NCBI RefSeq assembly: GCF_000230835.1
Contig: NZ_CM001240.1
Coordinates: 4,362,279 to 4,426,278 of the forward strand
Origin: Clostridium sp. DL-VIII
GTDB lineage: Bacteria > Bacillota > Clostridia > Clostridiales > Clostridiaceae
Direction: 5' to 3'
DNA length: 64,000 bases
Shown: positions 8,231-16,732 of the stretch, piece after piece
Numbering within the stretch: the stretch's first letter is position 1
How the letters are laid out: every line of letters begins with the position of its first letter
Notes under the pieces: model-generated
Seen by the model: the letters and a program-made list of their open reading frames with translations, nothing else
What the model was told of the DNA's origin: nothing
The model's database searches: none
Translations under genes and position numbers: made by a program

Positions 8231-9973
8231 ATGAATAAAATTAAAAAATATTACATTGTAATTCCTATAATTACTGCATTACTATCACTTACGTTTCTGA
8301 TGATTTCAACTTTTAATACTAATGTAGTTACTAAAAGTTATTCTATATTTACAGAGGATCTAAATTCTAAAAATGTATCTACAGTCATATTGGATTCTTC
8401 TCCTAAAATGACTATAGTCCTAAATAATGGCGATAAATATTATACAGATAATCCTCATACAGATACCTTAAAAGAGAAATTATTACTTAACGGAATAGAA
8501 GTTAAAGACCAAACCACTCCCCCTCTTACTAAATCTATACCTACTGGAATTTTGATGCTATCAATTGTTGCAATAGCAGTTATGACTGCACAAAAATTTA
8601 GAGGAGGGACCTCTTCAATAACAGCTATGGATGTGCAAGATTTTAGTAAGGATAAAAAAGCTGCTTTAAATTTTGATGCTGTTGCTGGTAATGAAGAAGC
8701 AAAAGAAAGTTTAATGGATATTGTTGATTTTCTTAAGAATCCAGAAAAATATCAAAAATATGGTGCGCGAATGCCTAAAGGAGTAATTCTTTATGGTGAC
8801 CCTGGTACAGGTAAAACCTTACTTGCAAAAGCTGTAGCAGGTGAAGCTGGCGTACCATTCTATGCTCTTAGTGGTTCTGATTTTGTTCAAGTATACGTTG
8901 GTGTAGGAGCCGCAAGAGTAAGAAATCTATTTAAAAAAGCAAAATCTCATGGAAAAGCAGTAATATTTATCGATGAGATTGATGCTATAGGTAAAGCAAG
9001 AAGTAATGGGAAAAATGGTTCTGGAAATGATGAAAAAGATCAAACTCTAAATGCTCTTTTAACTGAAATGTCTGGTTTTGGACAAGAAGAAGGTATAGTA
9101 GTAATTGCTGCTACAAATAGATTGGACATGCTAGATAGTGCTCTTTTAAGACCCGGAAGATTTGATAGACATATAGAAGTATCACTTCCAGATGTTAATG
9201 CTAGGGAAAAAATATTATCTCTGCATTTTAAAAATAAGCCTCATGAAAATATTAATATAAAGGAGCTTGCTAAAAAAACTGCCTATTTCTCCGGTGCAAA
9301 ATTAGAAAGTTTAGTAAATGAAAGCGCTATTTTAGCTGCAAAGGATAATAGTAATTCTATTACCTCTAATCATATTGAAGCTGCCTATTCAATAACTTTG
9401 GCTGGGCATGAAAAGAAAGAAAGAAGTTACCTTAAGGAAGAAGATAAGCTTCTAACCTCCTATCATGAAGCTGGGCACGGATTGGTTAATATGCTGCTGC
9501 TCCCTCAAGATAAGGTCTCAAAAATAACAATTATACCAACCACAAAAGGTGCTGGCGGCTATACATTAACTATTCCCGAAGACCATAGCTACCATAGAAT
9601 TGATTATTTAAAAAATAAGATTAAAGTTTCTCTTGGAGGAAGAGCTGCTGAAGAAATTATTTTTGGAAAAGATAAGATTTCTACTGGAGCATATGGGGAT
9701 ATTTCTCAGTCTACTGATATTGCATTAAAAATGATTACTGAATACGGAATGGGAGAAACCTTAGGTCTCATAAAACTTTCAAGTGTTGGCTCTTTATATA
9801 GCAGTTATGGAAACCCTGTTATTGAAGAATGTAAAAACCTTGTTAATGAATTATATGAAGAAACCTTAAAGCTTTTAAAAGAAAATATAACTTCTCTTGA
9901 GAAGATAGCCTTAAAGCTATTGGAAGAAGAAACTTTATATGAAGATGGACTAAAAAAGTTACTATGTAGATAA
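8231..9973 (+). CDS. ftsH: FtsH-type membrane AAA+ zinc protease
   Basis: 580 residues, a little shorter than usual FtsH (600-650). Two membrane segments (about 8-28 and 105-121) flank a small outer domain. The AAA module has Walker A GDPGTGKT (189-196), Walker B FIDEID (246-251) and the second region of homology with RPGRFDR. The pore loop reads VYVGVGA with Tyr where FtsH usually has Phe. The zinc protease motif HEAGH is at 412-416 and the third ligand is probably the Asp in YGDISQ. FtsH degrades unassembled membrane proteins and some regulators. It is monocistronic here and not next to hpt/tilS, so it may be a second copy rather than the housekeeping one. Confidence 0.93.
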   Translation: MNKIKKYYIVIPIITALLSLTFLMISTFNTNVVTKSYSIFTEDLNSKNVSTVILDSSPKMTIVLNNGDKYYTDNPHTDTLKEKLLLNGIEVKDQTTPPLTKSIPTGILMLSIVAIAVMTAQKFRGGTSSITAMDVQDFSKDKKAALNFDAVAGNEEAKESLMDIVDFLKNPEKYQKYGARMPKGVILYGDPGTGKTLLAKAVAGEAGVPFYALSGSDFVQVYVGVGAARVRNLFKKAKSHGKAVIFIDEIDAIGKARSNGKNGSGNDEKDQTLNALLTEMSGFGQEEGIVVIAATNRLDMLDSALLRPGRFDRHIEVSLPDVNAREKILSLHFKNKPHENINIKELAKKTAYFSGAKLESLVNESAILAAKDNSNSITSNHIEAAYSITLAGHEKKERSYLKEEDKLLTSYHEAGHGLVNMLLLPQDKVSKITIIPTTKGAGGYTLTIPEDHSYHRIDYLKNKIKVSLGGRAAEEIIFGKDKISTGAYGDISQSTDIALKMITEYGMGETLGLIKLSSVGSLYSSYGNPVIEECKNLVNELYEETLKLLKENITSLEKIALKLLEEETLYEDGLKKLLCR

Positions 9974-9988
9974 TATAAATTAAAAGCT

Positions 9989-10044
9989 GTGCCCATTTAT
10001 TCATCTATCTTGAATTAATTTCAAGAACATAAATAAATGGGCAC
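9989..10044 (+). terminator. Terminator between ftsH and GGDEF gene
   Basis: A perfect 13-bp repeat GTGCCCATTTATT/AATAAATGGGCAC with an inner TTGAA/TTCAA hairpin in the loop. It stands between convergent genes and could serve both. Confidence 0.65.
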
Positions 10045-10121
10045 AAAACTATTCCAGACTCTAAGCCTCAAATCTCATAATACTATTAATCATTGTATAA
10101 AATTTTTAATTATTTATCTTA

Positions 10122-11882
10122 TCATTTTCCTTGAGCCAAGACTTTTTCTATGAATACATTTACTAAATAAGGATCAAATTGAATACCTGCATTTCTTCTT
10201 ATTTCTTCTACTGCAAATTCTTTTGATAATGCTTTGCGGTAACTTCTATCACTAATAATAGCATCATATACATCTGCTATAGCTATTATCCTTGATTCAA
10301 GTGGTATAGCTTCTCCTTTTAATTCTTTAGGATACCCTTCTCCGTTCCATTTCTCATGATGTAAAAGCACATATTCTGCTATTTCAGATAATTCGTTCAC
10401 TGTACTCAATATTCTATAACCTATTTCTGGATGCCTTTTGATCTCTTTTAATTCTTCCTGGTCTAGTTTACCAGCTTTATTAAGTATACTTTCTTCTATA
10501 GCTATTTTTCCTATGTCATGAAGTAATCCTGCTGTCTTAAGTTCATGAATCTTTCTTTCAGGCAGCTCAAGAACTTCTCCCATCTTTCTACATAGTTCTG
10601 AAACTCTAACTGAATGCTGCTCTTCTCTTTTATTTTTTTCATTAAGAGTATTAATTATTGTTTCTATCGTCTTTCCCCTTGTACATGAACTTTCAAAAAG
10701 CTTTCTCTTATACATATAGTTTTCAGCTTTCCTAAATATATCTTGAATATCTTCTTCTTCATACCTCTTAGTCTCATAACCAAAAGATATTGATACGTCT
10801 AAATTTTGTACTTTTTCCTTTAATGCTGATTTATTAATATTTTTAATTATTTTTTCTGTTTCATCTGCATCTGTATTAGGTAGCAAGATAACGAATTCAT
10901 CTCCACCTAATCTAGCAACAACATCGTTAGGTCTGCATTCTTTTTCTATAATTTCTGCAATTTTATGTATAAGTTCGTCTCCAGCTATATGTCCAAAAGA
11001 ATCATTAATTAGCTTCAATCCATTTGCATCACCTAAAACAATAGTTAATGGTAAATTCTCTTTTACATCTAGCCTCTTTAATTCTTCTTCATAAAACCTT
11101 CTGCTCTTTACTCCTGTAAGCTGATCATTATAACTTAAATACTCCAGGTTTCTTTCTAATTCTTTATTCCTAGTAATATTTCTAACTATTGCCAGAACTT
11201 CATTTTCCCCTTTAATCACCATTCGGCATTCATAATGTTTCACTATATTTTCATTAGTCAATTTACATTCAAAGCTACATAAATTACCACTTTTGATGAC
11301 TAGCTCTAAATTTTTATAAGCAAGTTCTCCAACTTCTCTAGGTATGATTTCAGCTATTGTTTTTCCAATAAGTTCTTCTTTATTATTTACTAATATATTC
11401 TCCTCATTTACTTCATAATCCATAAGAATACCTTCGAAGTTAATAATAAATAGCGTATCCGGCATTGCTTTAATTATTGCTCTATTTTTTTCCTCACTTT
11501 TAATCAGTTGTTGTTCGTCTTTGCATATCTTCTTATACTGAATTCTCAATTTTTCTTTGCTTATAGCCAATTGCTGTATGTATGCTTCAAGTTCCATATT
11601 ACTATTTTTAAGTTCTTTTTCCCTTAAAATAATTATACTTAAAAACTTTTTCATCAAGAAATAAAGAATAAATGACGTTATAATTATAAATATGTATCCT
11701 TTATACATATTTGCTGTGAGAAGGTTATTTCCACTACAAAAAAATAAATACGTAATTCTTTCTGAAAAGTAAATCCAAATAAATCCACATATTAAATATA
11801 TTAAACTTATTTTAAAGGTTGCATATCTTAATCTATTTCCATTTAGTAATGAAGTAATTTTTTCTTTAGTTAATCTAGACAT
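10122..11882 (-). CDS. Membrane PAS-GGDEF-HD-GYP protein (c-di-GMP turnover)
   Basis: 586 residues. Two membrane segments (about 22-48 and 62-88), a coiled-coil stretch (about 90-130), a PAS domain (about 130-245), a GGDEF domain with the intact motif RLGGDEFVILL (about 330), and an HD-GYP domain (about 415-586) with HDIGK and HHEKWNGEGYP. GGDEF makes cyclic di-GMP and HD-GYP breaks it down; both look catalytically intact, so the PAS domain may choose between them. It stands alone. It belongs to the same signalling theme as the HD-GYP gene at 27978, the GGDEF-EAL gene at 50258 and the riboswitch at 41442. Confidence 0.92.
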   Translation of the reverse strand: MSRLTKEKITSLLNGNRLRYATFKISLIYLICGFIWIYFSERITYLFFCSGNNLLTANMYKGYIFIIITSFILYFLMKKFLSIIILREKELKNSNMELEAYIQQLAISKEKLRIQYKKICKDEQQLIKSEEKNRAIIKAMPDTLFIINFEGILMDYEVNEENILVNNKEELIGKTIAEIIPREVGELAYKNLELVIKSGNLCSFECKLTNENIVKHYECRMVIKGENEVLAIVRNITRNKELERNLEYLSYNDQLTGVKSRRFYEEELKRLDVKENLPLTIVLGDANGLKLINDSFGHIAGDELIHKIAEIIEKECRPNDVVARLGGDEFVILLPNTDADETEKIIKNINKSALKEKVQNLDVSISFGYETKRYEEEDIQDIFRKAENYMYKRKLFESSCTRGKTIETIINTLNEKNKREEQHSVRVSELCRKMGEVLELPERKIHELKTAGLLHDIGKIAIEESILNKAGKLDQEELKEIKRHPEIGYRILSTVNELSEIAEYVLLHHEKWNGEGYPKELKGEAIPLESRIIAIADVYDAIISDRSYRKALSKEFAVEEIRRNAGIQFDPYLVNVFIEKVLAQGK

Positions 11883-12024
11883 CTTTGTTCCTCAATTCTA
11901 TTCAAAATTCATGTAATTATTAAAGTCATAAAATATTTTAATAGAGTCTATTAGTTTTTTCGACTAATTATGCTATATTCTTTAATGTTTTATTTTAATA
12001 TTTCAATATATATTTAATACTTTT

Positions 12025-12063
12025 AAAAAATCCTCCACATTATTTAATTGAATAATGTGGAGG
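12025..12063 (-). terminator. Terminator of argS
   Basis: An 11-bp stem CCTCCACATTA/TAATGTGGAGG (12032-12042 and 12053-12063) followed on the minus strand by TTTTTT: a canonical intrinsic terminator, 37 bases after the argS stop. Confidence 0.85.
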
Positions 12064-12099
12064 AAAGTTATTATATAAAAACTATTTACTTTTTTAAGA

Positions 12100-13863
12100 T
12101 TACATTCTTTCAGGTATTTCCATTCCTAGTAAATCTAAAGCAGTTTCTAGTATACTTACAGTTAAAGCCAATAAATTTAACCATGAAAGTTTCTTTTCTT
12201 TATCCTCTTCACTTAATATTCTGTTCTCATTATAAAATCTATTGAATAAATTTGAAACTTCATAAATAAATTCACATAACCTATTAGGTGCTTTATCTCT
12301 AAATGCACCTTCAACAACATCATTAAATCTTATAAATGCAAGCATTAAATCTCTTTCAACGCTGGTAGCTGGCATTTTTATATCGCCTGCAAAATCTTTA
12401 AGCTCTTCCTTTGCTTTATTAAGAATGGATTTAATTCTAACTGCAGTGTATAAAATATACGGACCTGTATTTCCTTCAAATGAAGAAAATTTATCAATAT
12501 CAAATATATAATCCTTTGTAGGTATATTTGATAAATCTCCATACTTTAATGCAGCTAATCCAACTATTCTTGCTATTTCATCGCCTTCTTCAGCTGATAT
12601 CTTATCATTATTGTTAACTCTTTCTTTTACATTACCTTTAATTATAGAGATAAGGTCTTGAAGCCTCATAACTCCGCCTTCTCTTGTTTTAAATGGCTTT
12701 CCATCTTTACCATTCATAGTTCCAAACCCTACGAACTCGAATTTCATATCATCTGAAACTAATTTAGTCTTTCTTGCGCATCTAAATACCTGCTCAAAAT
12801 GAAGACCTTGACGCTTATCAACTACATATATTATTTCATTTGGATTGTAATCCTTAACTCTTTCAATTATAGTAGCTAAATCAGTAGTCCCATAAAGCGC
12901 TGCACCATCTGATTTTTGTATTATAATTGGCGGCATTGGTTTCTTATCAGTTTCCTCCTCAACATCTATAACAAGAGCGCCTTCACTTAAATGAGTATAA
13001 TTATTATCTTTAAAATATTTAACCATATCATTTATATAAGGGTTCGCATCACTTTCACCCTTCCATAAATCAAATTCAACATTAAGAGCAGCGTAATTTT
13101 TCTTTAAATCAGAAACCGAAACATTTATTATGTGCTTCCAAAGAGCAATATAGCCTCTTCTTCCTTCTTGAAGCTCTGCTGTAGCCTTCTTAGCAAGTGC
13201 CATAGCTTCCTCATCACTTTTAGCAAGCTTACTTGCAGCTGGATATATATCTTCGAGTTCATCAATAGTAAATGGTGCTTCTGTAGGATATTCACCAGTA
13301 AAACTTTCATCAAAATATTCAAGGTTTGGTTTTCTTCTTTGAACTTCTGTAATAACCATACCTATTTGAAGTCCCCAGTCTCCTAAGTGAACATCTCCAG
13401 TTACTGTATGACCTAAAAATCTACCAATTCTTTTTATTGATTCACCAATAATAGCTGAACGTAAATGTCCAACATGCAGCGGCTTAGCAATATTAGCGCC
13501 ACCATAATCAACTACTATACTCATAGGCTTTTCTGAAGCTGTACATCCAAACTTTTCATCCTTATAAATTTCATTTATGTACTTAGTTAAGAAACTATCC
13601 TTTATATTTATATTAATAAAGCCTGGAGCAACTGCTGTAACATCGCCAAAAATTTCTTCCTGTTTTAAAATTTCAGCCACCTCATTTGCTATTGCTATAG
13701 GTGCCTTTTTATAAATCTTTGCTGCTTTTAATGCTCCGTTACATTGATACTGACATAAATCAGGTCTATTAGATATCTCTACTCTTCCGTATTCCTTATC
13801 ATACCCTAAACTTTCAAATTTTGATTGAACTAATTCCGTTAATTGAATAACTAAATTTTTCAT
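12100..13863 (-). CDS. argS: Arginyl-tRNA synthetase
   Basis: 587 residues, a class I synthetase that charges tRNA-Arg. N-terminal Add-1 domain (about 1-90), Rossmann catalytic core with the HIGH-type signature HVGH (130-133) in KPLHVGHLRSAIIG, and a DALR anticodon-binding domain at the C-terminus starting near GNTGPYILYTAVRI and ending in the family's typical PERM. The variant shown lacks a clear KMSK, as many ArgS do. Start ATG behind a GGAGG site; terminator at 12025-12063. The leader (13864-13960) holds a palindrome but no T-box. Confidence 0.97.
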   Translation of the reverse strand: MKNLVIQLTELVQSKFESLGYDKEYGRVEISNRPDLCQYQCNGALKAAKIYKKAPIAIANEVAEILKQEEIFGDVTAVAPGFININIKDSFLTKYINEIYKDEKFGCTASEKPMSIVVDYGGANIAKPLHVGHLRSAIIGESIKRIGRFLGHTVTGDVHLGDWGLQIGMVITEVQRRKPNLEYFDESFTGEYPTEAPFTIDELEDIYPAASKLAKSDEEAMALAKKATAELQEGRRGYIALWKHIINVSVSDLKKNYAALNVEFDLWKGESDANPYINDMVKYFKDNNYTHLSEGALVIDVEEETDKKPMPPIIIQKSDGAALYGTTDLATIIERVKDYNPNEIIYVVDKRQGLHFEQVFRCARKTKLVSDDMKFEFVGFGTMNGKDGKPFKTREGGVMRLQDLISIIKGNVKERVNNNDKISAEEGDEIARIVGLAALKYGDLSNIPTKDYIFDIDKFSSFEGNTGPYILYTAVRIKSILNKAKEELKDFAGDIKMPATSVERDLMLAFIRFNDVVEGAFRDKAPNRLCEFIYEVSNLFNRFYNENRILSEEDKEKKLSWLNLLALTVSILETALDLLGMEIPERM

Positions 13864-13901
13864 TGAAACCTCCTAATGTTATTGATGTTAAAATACATAA
13901 T

Positions 13902-13929
13902 AAATAACGATCACAATAATTCGTTATTT
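13902..13929 (-). promoter_or_regulatory. Palindrome in argS leader
   Basis: AAATAACGA/TCGTTATTT, a perfect 9-bp inverted repeat with a 10-nt loop, about 40 bases before the argS start codon. It could be an operator or an mRNA hairpin. No T-box features (GGGTGGNACCGCG-like sequence) are visible. Confidence 0.4.
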
Positions 13930-14036
13930 TATTCTATACCAAAATGCACGTAGCTTCAGTGCAATATTTAAATTCTAGATTAATGAGCCCGTGAGGCTTC
14001 AAAACCCTACAATTTATTAGAAATTTAAAAAGTCTC

Positions 14037-14269
14037 TTAGGCACATGAAAATAAATAACAGGTTCAAAGTTGCCATGGATATTTTTTATCAGGCAAGGAG
14101 ACAAAGTGCCATCATAGTGGGTCTATTATGGTATTTTGCCGATGAGCAGAGAACCAAAATCTTTGATTTTGTGTGAATCGCTTACTCAGGGAGCGTATGT
14201 GAGTCGAGCTTCCTTTATGATGGAAAATAGTCTGGCAAATGAACTTGTTATTTATTTGATTGTGCCTTA
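14037..14269. repeat. MITE-like structured repeat element (233 bp)
   Basis: Imperfect terminal inverted repeats of 29 bp (14037-14065 and 14241-14269; both contain AAATAAATAACA next to GGCACA) that continue inward as GTTCA...TTGCCA / TGGCAA...TGAAC. The interior has further hairpins: CCATCATAG/CTATTATGG and CAAAATC-TTT-GATTTTG. The GC content is higher than the flanks and no convincing gene is inside; an 82-codon plus-strand frame is probably chance. From memory, similar sequences recur between genes in solventogenic clostridia, but I cannot confirm this. It could be a non-autonomous transposable element or a structured RNA. Confidence 0.6.
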
Positions 14270-14660
14270 TTATAATATAAGAGACAAAACAAAGGCGAAA
14301 ACTTCTTATTACTTCGCTTCATTATTAAATGAATCTGCCTTACAATATTTTTATTGTAATGCTGGGAATCATTTCTGTCAATAATTGAGTTGTCTAATAG
14401 TCTTCATTCTTTATTTTTATCATGTTTTTCAAGCTCTCTATTTATACTTTCAGCTTCTTCTTTATCTAATTTTTATAAAATAATGAATAGTTCTCACTTT
14501 TTTGGAATTAGATACCAATTATGTCATATGAAGTGCCATGTACAACAAAAAGGCAGTAGCTAATCTCATAAAACAACTAGTTACTGTCTTAATAAAAATT
14601 TTCACTATATTTATTTTTAAATTTGAATAAAAATACTTGTTCCTAATACCTTTTTTATAT
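14270..14660. other. Intergenic, mostly unexplained
   Basis: Contains an 8-bp hairpin TTACAATA/TATTGTAA (14340-14359). On the minus strand a 20-codon tail reading LDKEEAESINRELEKHDK ends near 14410, which may be the vestige of a lost gene. No intact gene is supported. Confidence 0.35.
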
Positions 14661-15470
14661 TCAAGCTTCAATTCTAGGTTTTGTTGGATTACAGTTTGGA
14701 GCTTCAATGTTAGATATCATTGAAAGCTTTGTAAGATAATAGCATTCTTCTCTATACATGTGGTCAAGCATTAAAGGATATATGGTTCCTAAAACTTTTT
14801 TCTCTTGAACTGCTGCTTCCAATTCTTTCAAGAACTTTTTAAAGCAATTCATTACCTCATAAGCATAAATATTATGCTTTCTTAATGCTTCGAACTCGCA
14901 AATATTAGTTCTTGTATATCCTTTATACTCTATTGTTCTTAAGTATAAGTCAGTAAATATTTTTGAATATTCCTTACTGATTTTTATTAATTCCTTCTGT
15001 GTCATATCCAAAGTGCTAGCTATAGTTTCTGCATGTCCACTTCCATCCGGGAGCCAAAGTAAATGAAGATGTAAATCTATTATTGGCGGTATATTTCCCT
15101 TAATTAAATCATTTAAAATGGTAAGATATTCTTCTAGTTCGTTAAGCATATGATTTATAAATGTAGGTGGAAGATTAATGTAAATTTTATCTTCAATTTG
15201 TTTACATAGAATAACTAATTTAAATTCTCTTATCTTCATTGCAGCAGAATATGACTTATAATTTAGTTCATGAAGATTTTCATTTGAAATTGACTTACGT
15301 GATCTTGCCAATAAATCATCAAATAAATTAATGAATTCATTAGCTTTATGAACAAAGCTGTTTTCCTTTGGTGAAAGTGAATTTAAAATAAATCTAGAAT
15401 GATCTCCTAAAATTTGTAACCAAAATCGGTGTTCGAAAAGAGTAATTTCCCTGATACCATTTTCCACCAA
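14661..15470 (-). CDS. DUF2935 protein
   Basis: 269 residues, almost entirely helical, with the DUF2935 layout of two tandem four-helix modules. The first begins EHRFWLQILGDHSRFI and the second shows HLLWLPDGSGHAETIAS and LDHMYREECYYL. The pairs of H and E residues (for example H14, H24, EH near 150, H and E in the last helix) suggest metal binding as in hemerythrin/ferritin-like folds. Such proteins are common in clostridia and bacilli and have no proven role. It is monocistronic with an AGGAGG-type site before ATG. Confidence 0.8.
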   Translation of the reverse strand: MVENGIREITLFEHRFWLQILGDHSRFILNSLSPKENSFVHKANEFINLFDDLLARSRKSISNENLHELNYKSYSAAMKIREFKLVILCKQIEDKIYINLPPTFINHMLNELEEYLTILNDLIKGNIPPIIDLHLHLLWLPDGSGHAETIASTLDMTQKELIKISKEYSKIFTDLYLRTIEYKGYTRTNICEFEALRKHNIYAYEVMNCFKKFLKELEAAVQEKKVLGTIYPLMLDHMYREECYYLTKLSMISNIEAPNCNPTKPRIEA

Positions 15471-15598
15471 GATAATCCTCCTAAAAAATTTTTATTTATA
15501 TGTATGCTAATCATTCATAATTTAATACATTAAAATATTCAACCAATATAATAATTCTATAGCTTTGGTAACTTCCACTAAATATTTTATATGCAAAA

Positions 15599-15627
15599 TG
15601 CATTTTCTTTAACTATGAGAAAATGCA
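15599..15627 (-). terminator. Terminator of siroheme-ferredoxin gene
   Basis: A 10-bp stem TGCATTTTCT/AGAAAATGCA followed on the minus strand by TTTTGCAT, 9 bases after the stop of the oxidoreductase. Confidence 0.65.
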
Positions 15628-15635
15628 CTTAGTTT

Positions 15636-16532
15636 TTATTTAATATCTAATGATTTTCTTAAATGATCAAGTCCTAACCTATCTATTGTGCTACCTAACC
15701 TTTCACCCTTTTGAGAATTTTCTTTAGAATAATTAATAACTTTTTCAGTAAGTTGTACTAATTCATCTATATTAAAGAGTTTCTGAGCCCTTTCCCCTAT
15801 TCTTAATTGCCTTCCGCCTTTGCCGCCTATAAATACTGCTATTCCTTCCTTCTCAAGCTCCATCGCCTTGAATGGACATGCTTTTATGCATTGACCGCAA
15901 GAAACACATTTATCATAATTTATTTTAGCCTTTTTTTCTATCACTTCAATTGCATCTACCTTACAAGTGCGTTCACATATTCTGCATCCTTTACAAATAT
16001 CCTCTTCAACTCTAGGTTTATTTTGAGCCATAAAACCCAAGTCACTCAGTGGCGCTTTTACGCAATTGTTAGGACATGCGCTTATTCCAATTTTAAATTT
16101 ACCTGGAACATCCATTCCTAAAAACTTTTCCTCCAGTTTTCTCGATAATTCCTGTGAATCTATTAATCCATACTTGCAAAGTGTACCCTTGCAGGCTGCT
16201 ACAGCAATAACCCTATAGCCTGTCCCTCCAGTTGTAATATGTGCCCCTTCAATGGCTCTTTTAACTTCAGGAATAGACTCCTCTTTTATCCATGGAATTT
16301 CTATACACTGTCTTGTTGTAAATCCAATATATCCTCTGCCATACTTGTCAGCTATATCCGATAAACAGCGTACCTGGTCTGAATTTAAGTTTCCTGCTGA
16401 AGTGAGAACTCTAAGTGAAAAATACTCTTTATCCTGCTGCTGCATATAACCTTCTAATTTTAGTAAATTAAGTTCTTCTTTATTCAATTGTTTTTCAATC
16501 CTTTCTCCATAAAAAATATATAATACACTCAA
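15636..16532 (-). CDS. Nitrite/sulfite reductase-like siroheme-ferredoxin protein
   Basis: 298 residues. An N-terminal ferredoxin-like half-domain of sulfite/nitrite reductases (about 30-95), then the cysteine pattern ACKGTLC and ISACPNNC that ligates a 4Fe-4S cluster next to siroheme, then two 4Fe-4S ferredoxin motifs, CKGCRICERTCK and CVSCGQCIKACP. This matches the small anaerobic reductases of clostridia (dissimilatory-type or AsrC-like) that reduce nitrite or sulfite with ferredoxin electrons. The frame opens with TTG at 16532; a second TTG at 16484, behind GGAGAAAGG, fits the usual family N-terminus better. A Crp/Fnr-type palindrome lies at 16564-16583. Confidence 0.85.
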   Translation of the reverse strand: MSVLYIFYGERIEKQLNKEELNLLKLEGYMQQQDKEYFSLRVLTSAGNLNSDQVRCLSDIADKYGRGYIGFTTRQCIEIPWIKEESIPEVKRAIEGAHITTGGTGYRVIAVAACKGTLCKYGLIDSQELSRKLEEKFLGMDVPGKFKIGISACPNNCVKAPLSDLGFMAQNKPRVEEDICKGCRICERTCKVDAIEVIEKKAKINYDKCVSCGQCIKACPFKAMELEKEGIAVFIGGKGGRQLRIGERAQKLFNIDELVQLTEKVINYSKENSQKGERLGSTIDRLGLDHLRKSLDIK

Positions 16533-16563
16533 AAAGTTATAATATCACTCTTTCATATGTATA

Positions 16564-16583
16564 ACTGTGATTTTAATCACAGT
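16564..16583 (-). promoter_or_regulatory. Crp/Fnr-family operator
   Basis: A perfect 8-bp palindrome containing TGTGA-N6-TCACA, the Crp/Fnr-family consensus, 31 bases before the first possible start of the siroheme-ferredoxin gene. Clostridial Crp/Fnr members such as HcpR are known to control nitrite/NO-related reductases. Confidence 0.6.
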
Positions 16584-16732
16584 CCTAAGGATTTCTGTAA
16601 TTATACATTTGTTTAATAGAAAATATAATTTTCACAACCTTTAAATAATAAAAAGAAGTTCTGCTATTTATATAGTTAAGCTATTAATTTATACACTCTA
16701 CAGAGATTGATATTAGCTATTCTAATCTTCAG

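Noticed and set aside
13864..14036. T-box before argS
   Set aside because: No GGGTGG-type antiterminator sequence or terminator in the leader.
14136..14384. 82-codon plus-strand frame
   Set aside because: It begins inside the inverted-repeat element and runs past its end; no binding site and composition is that of the repeat.
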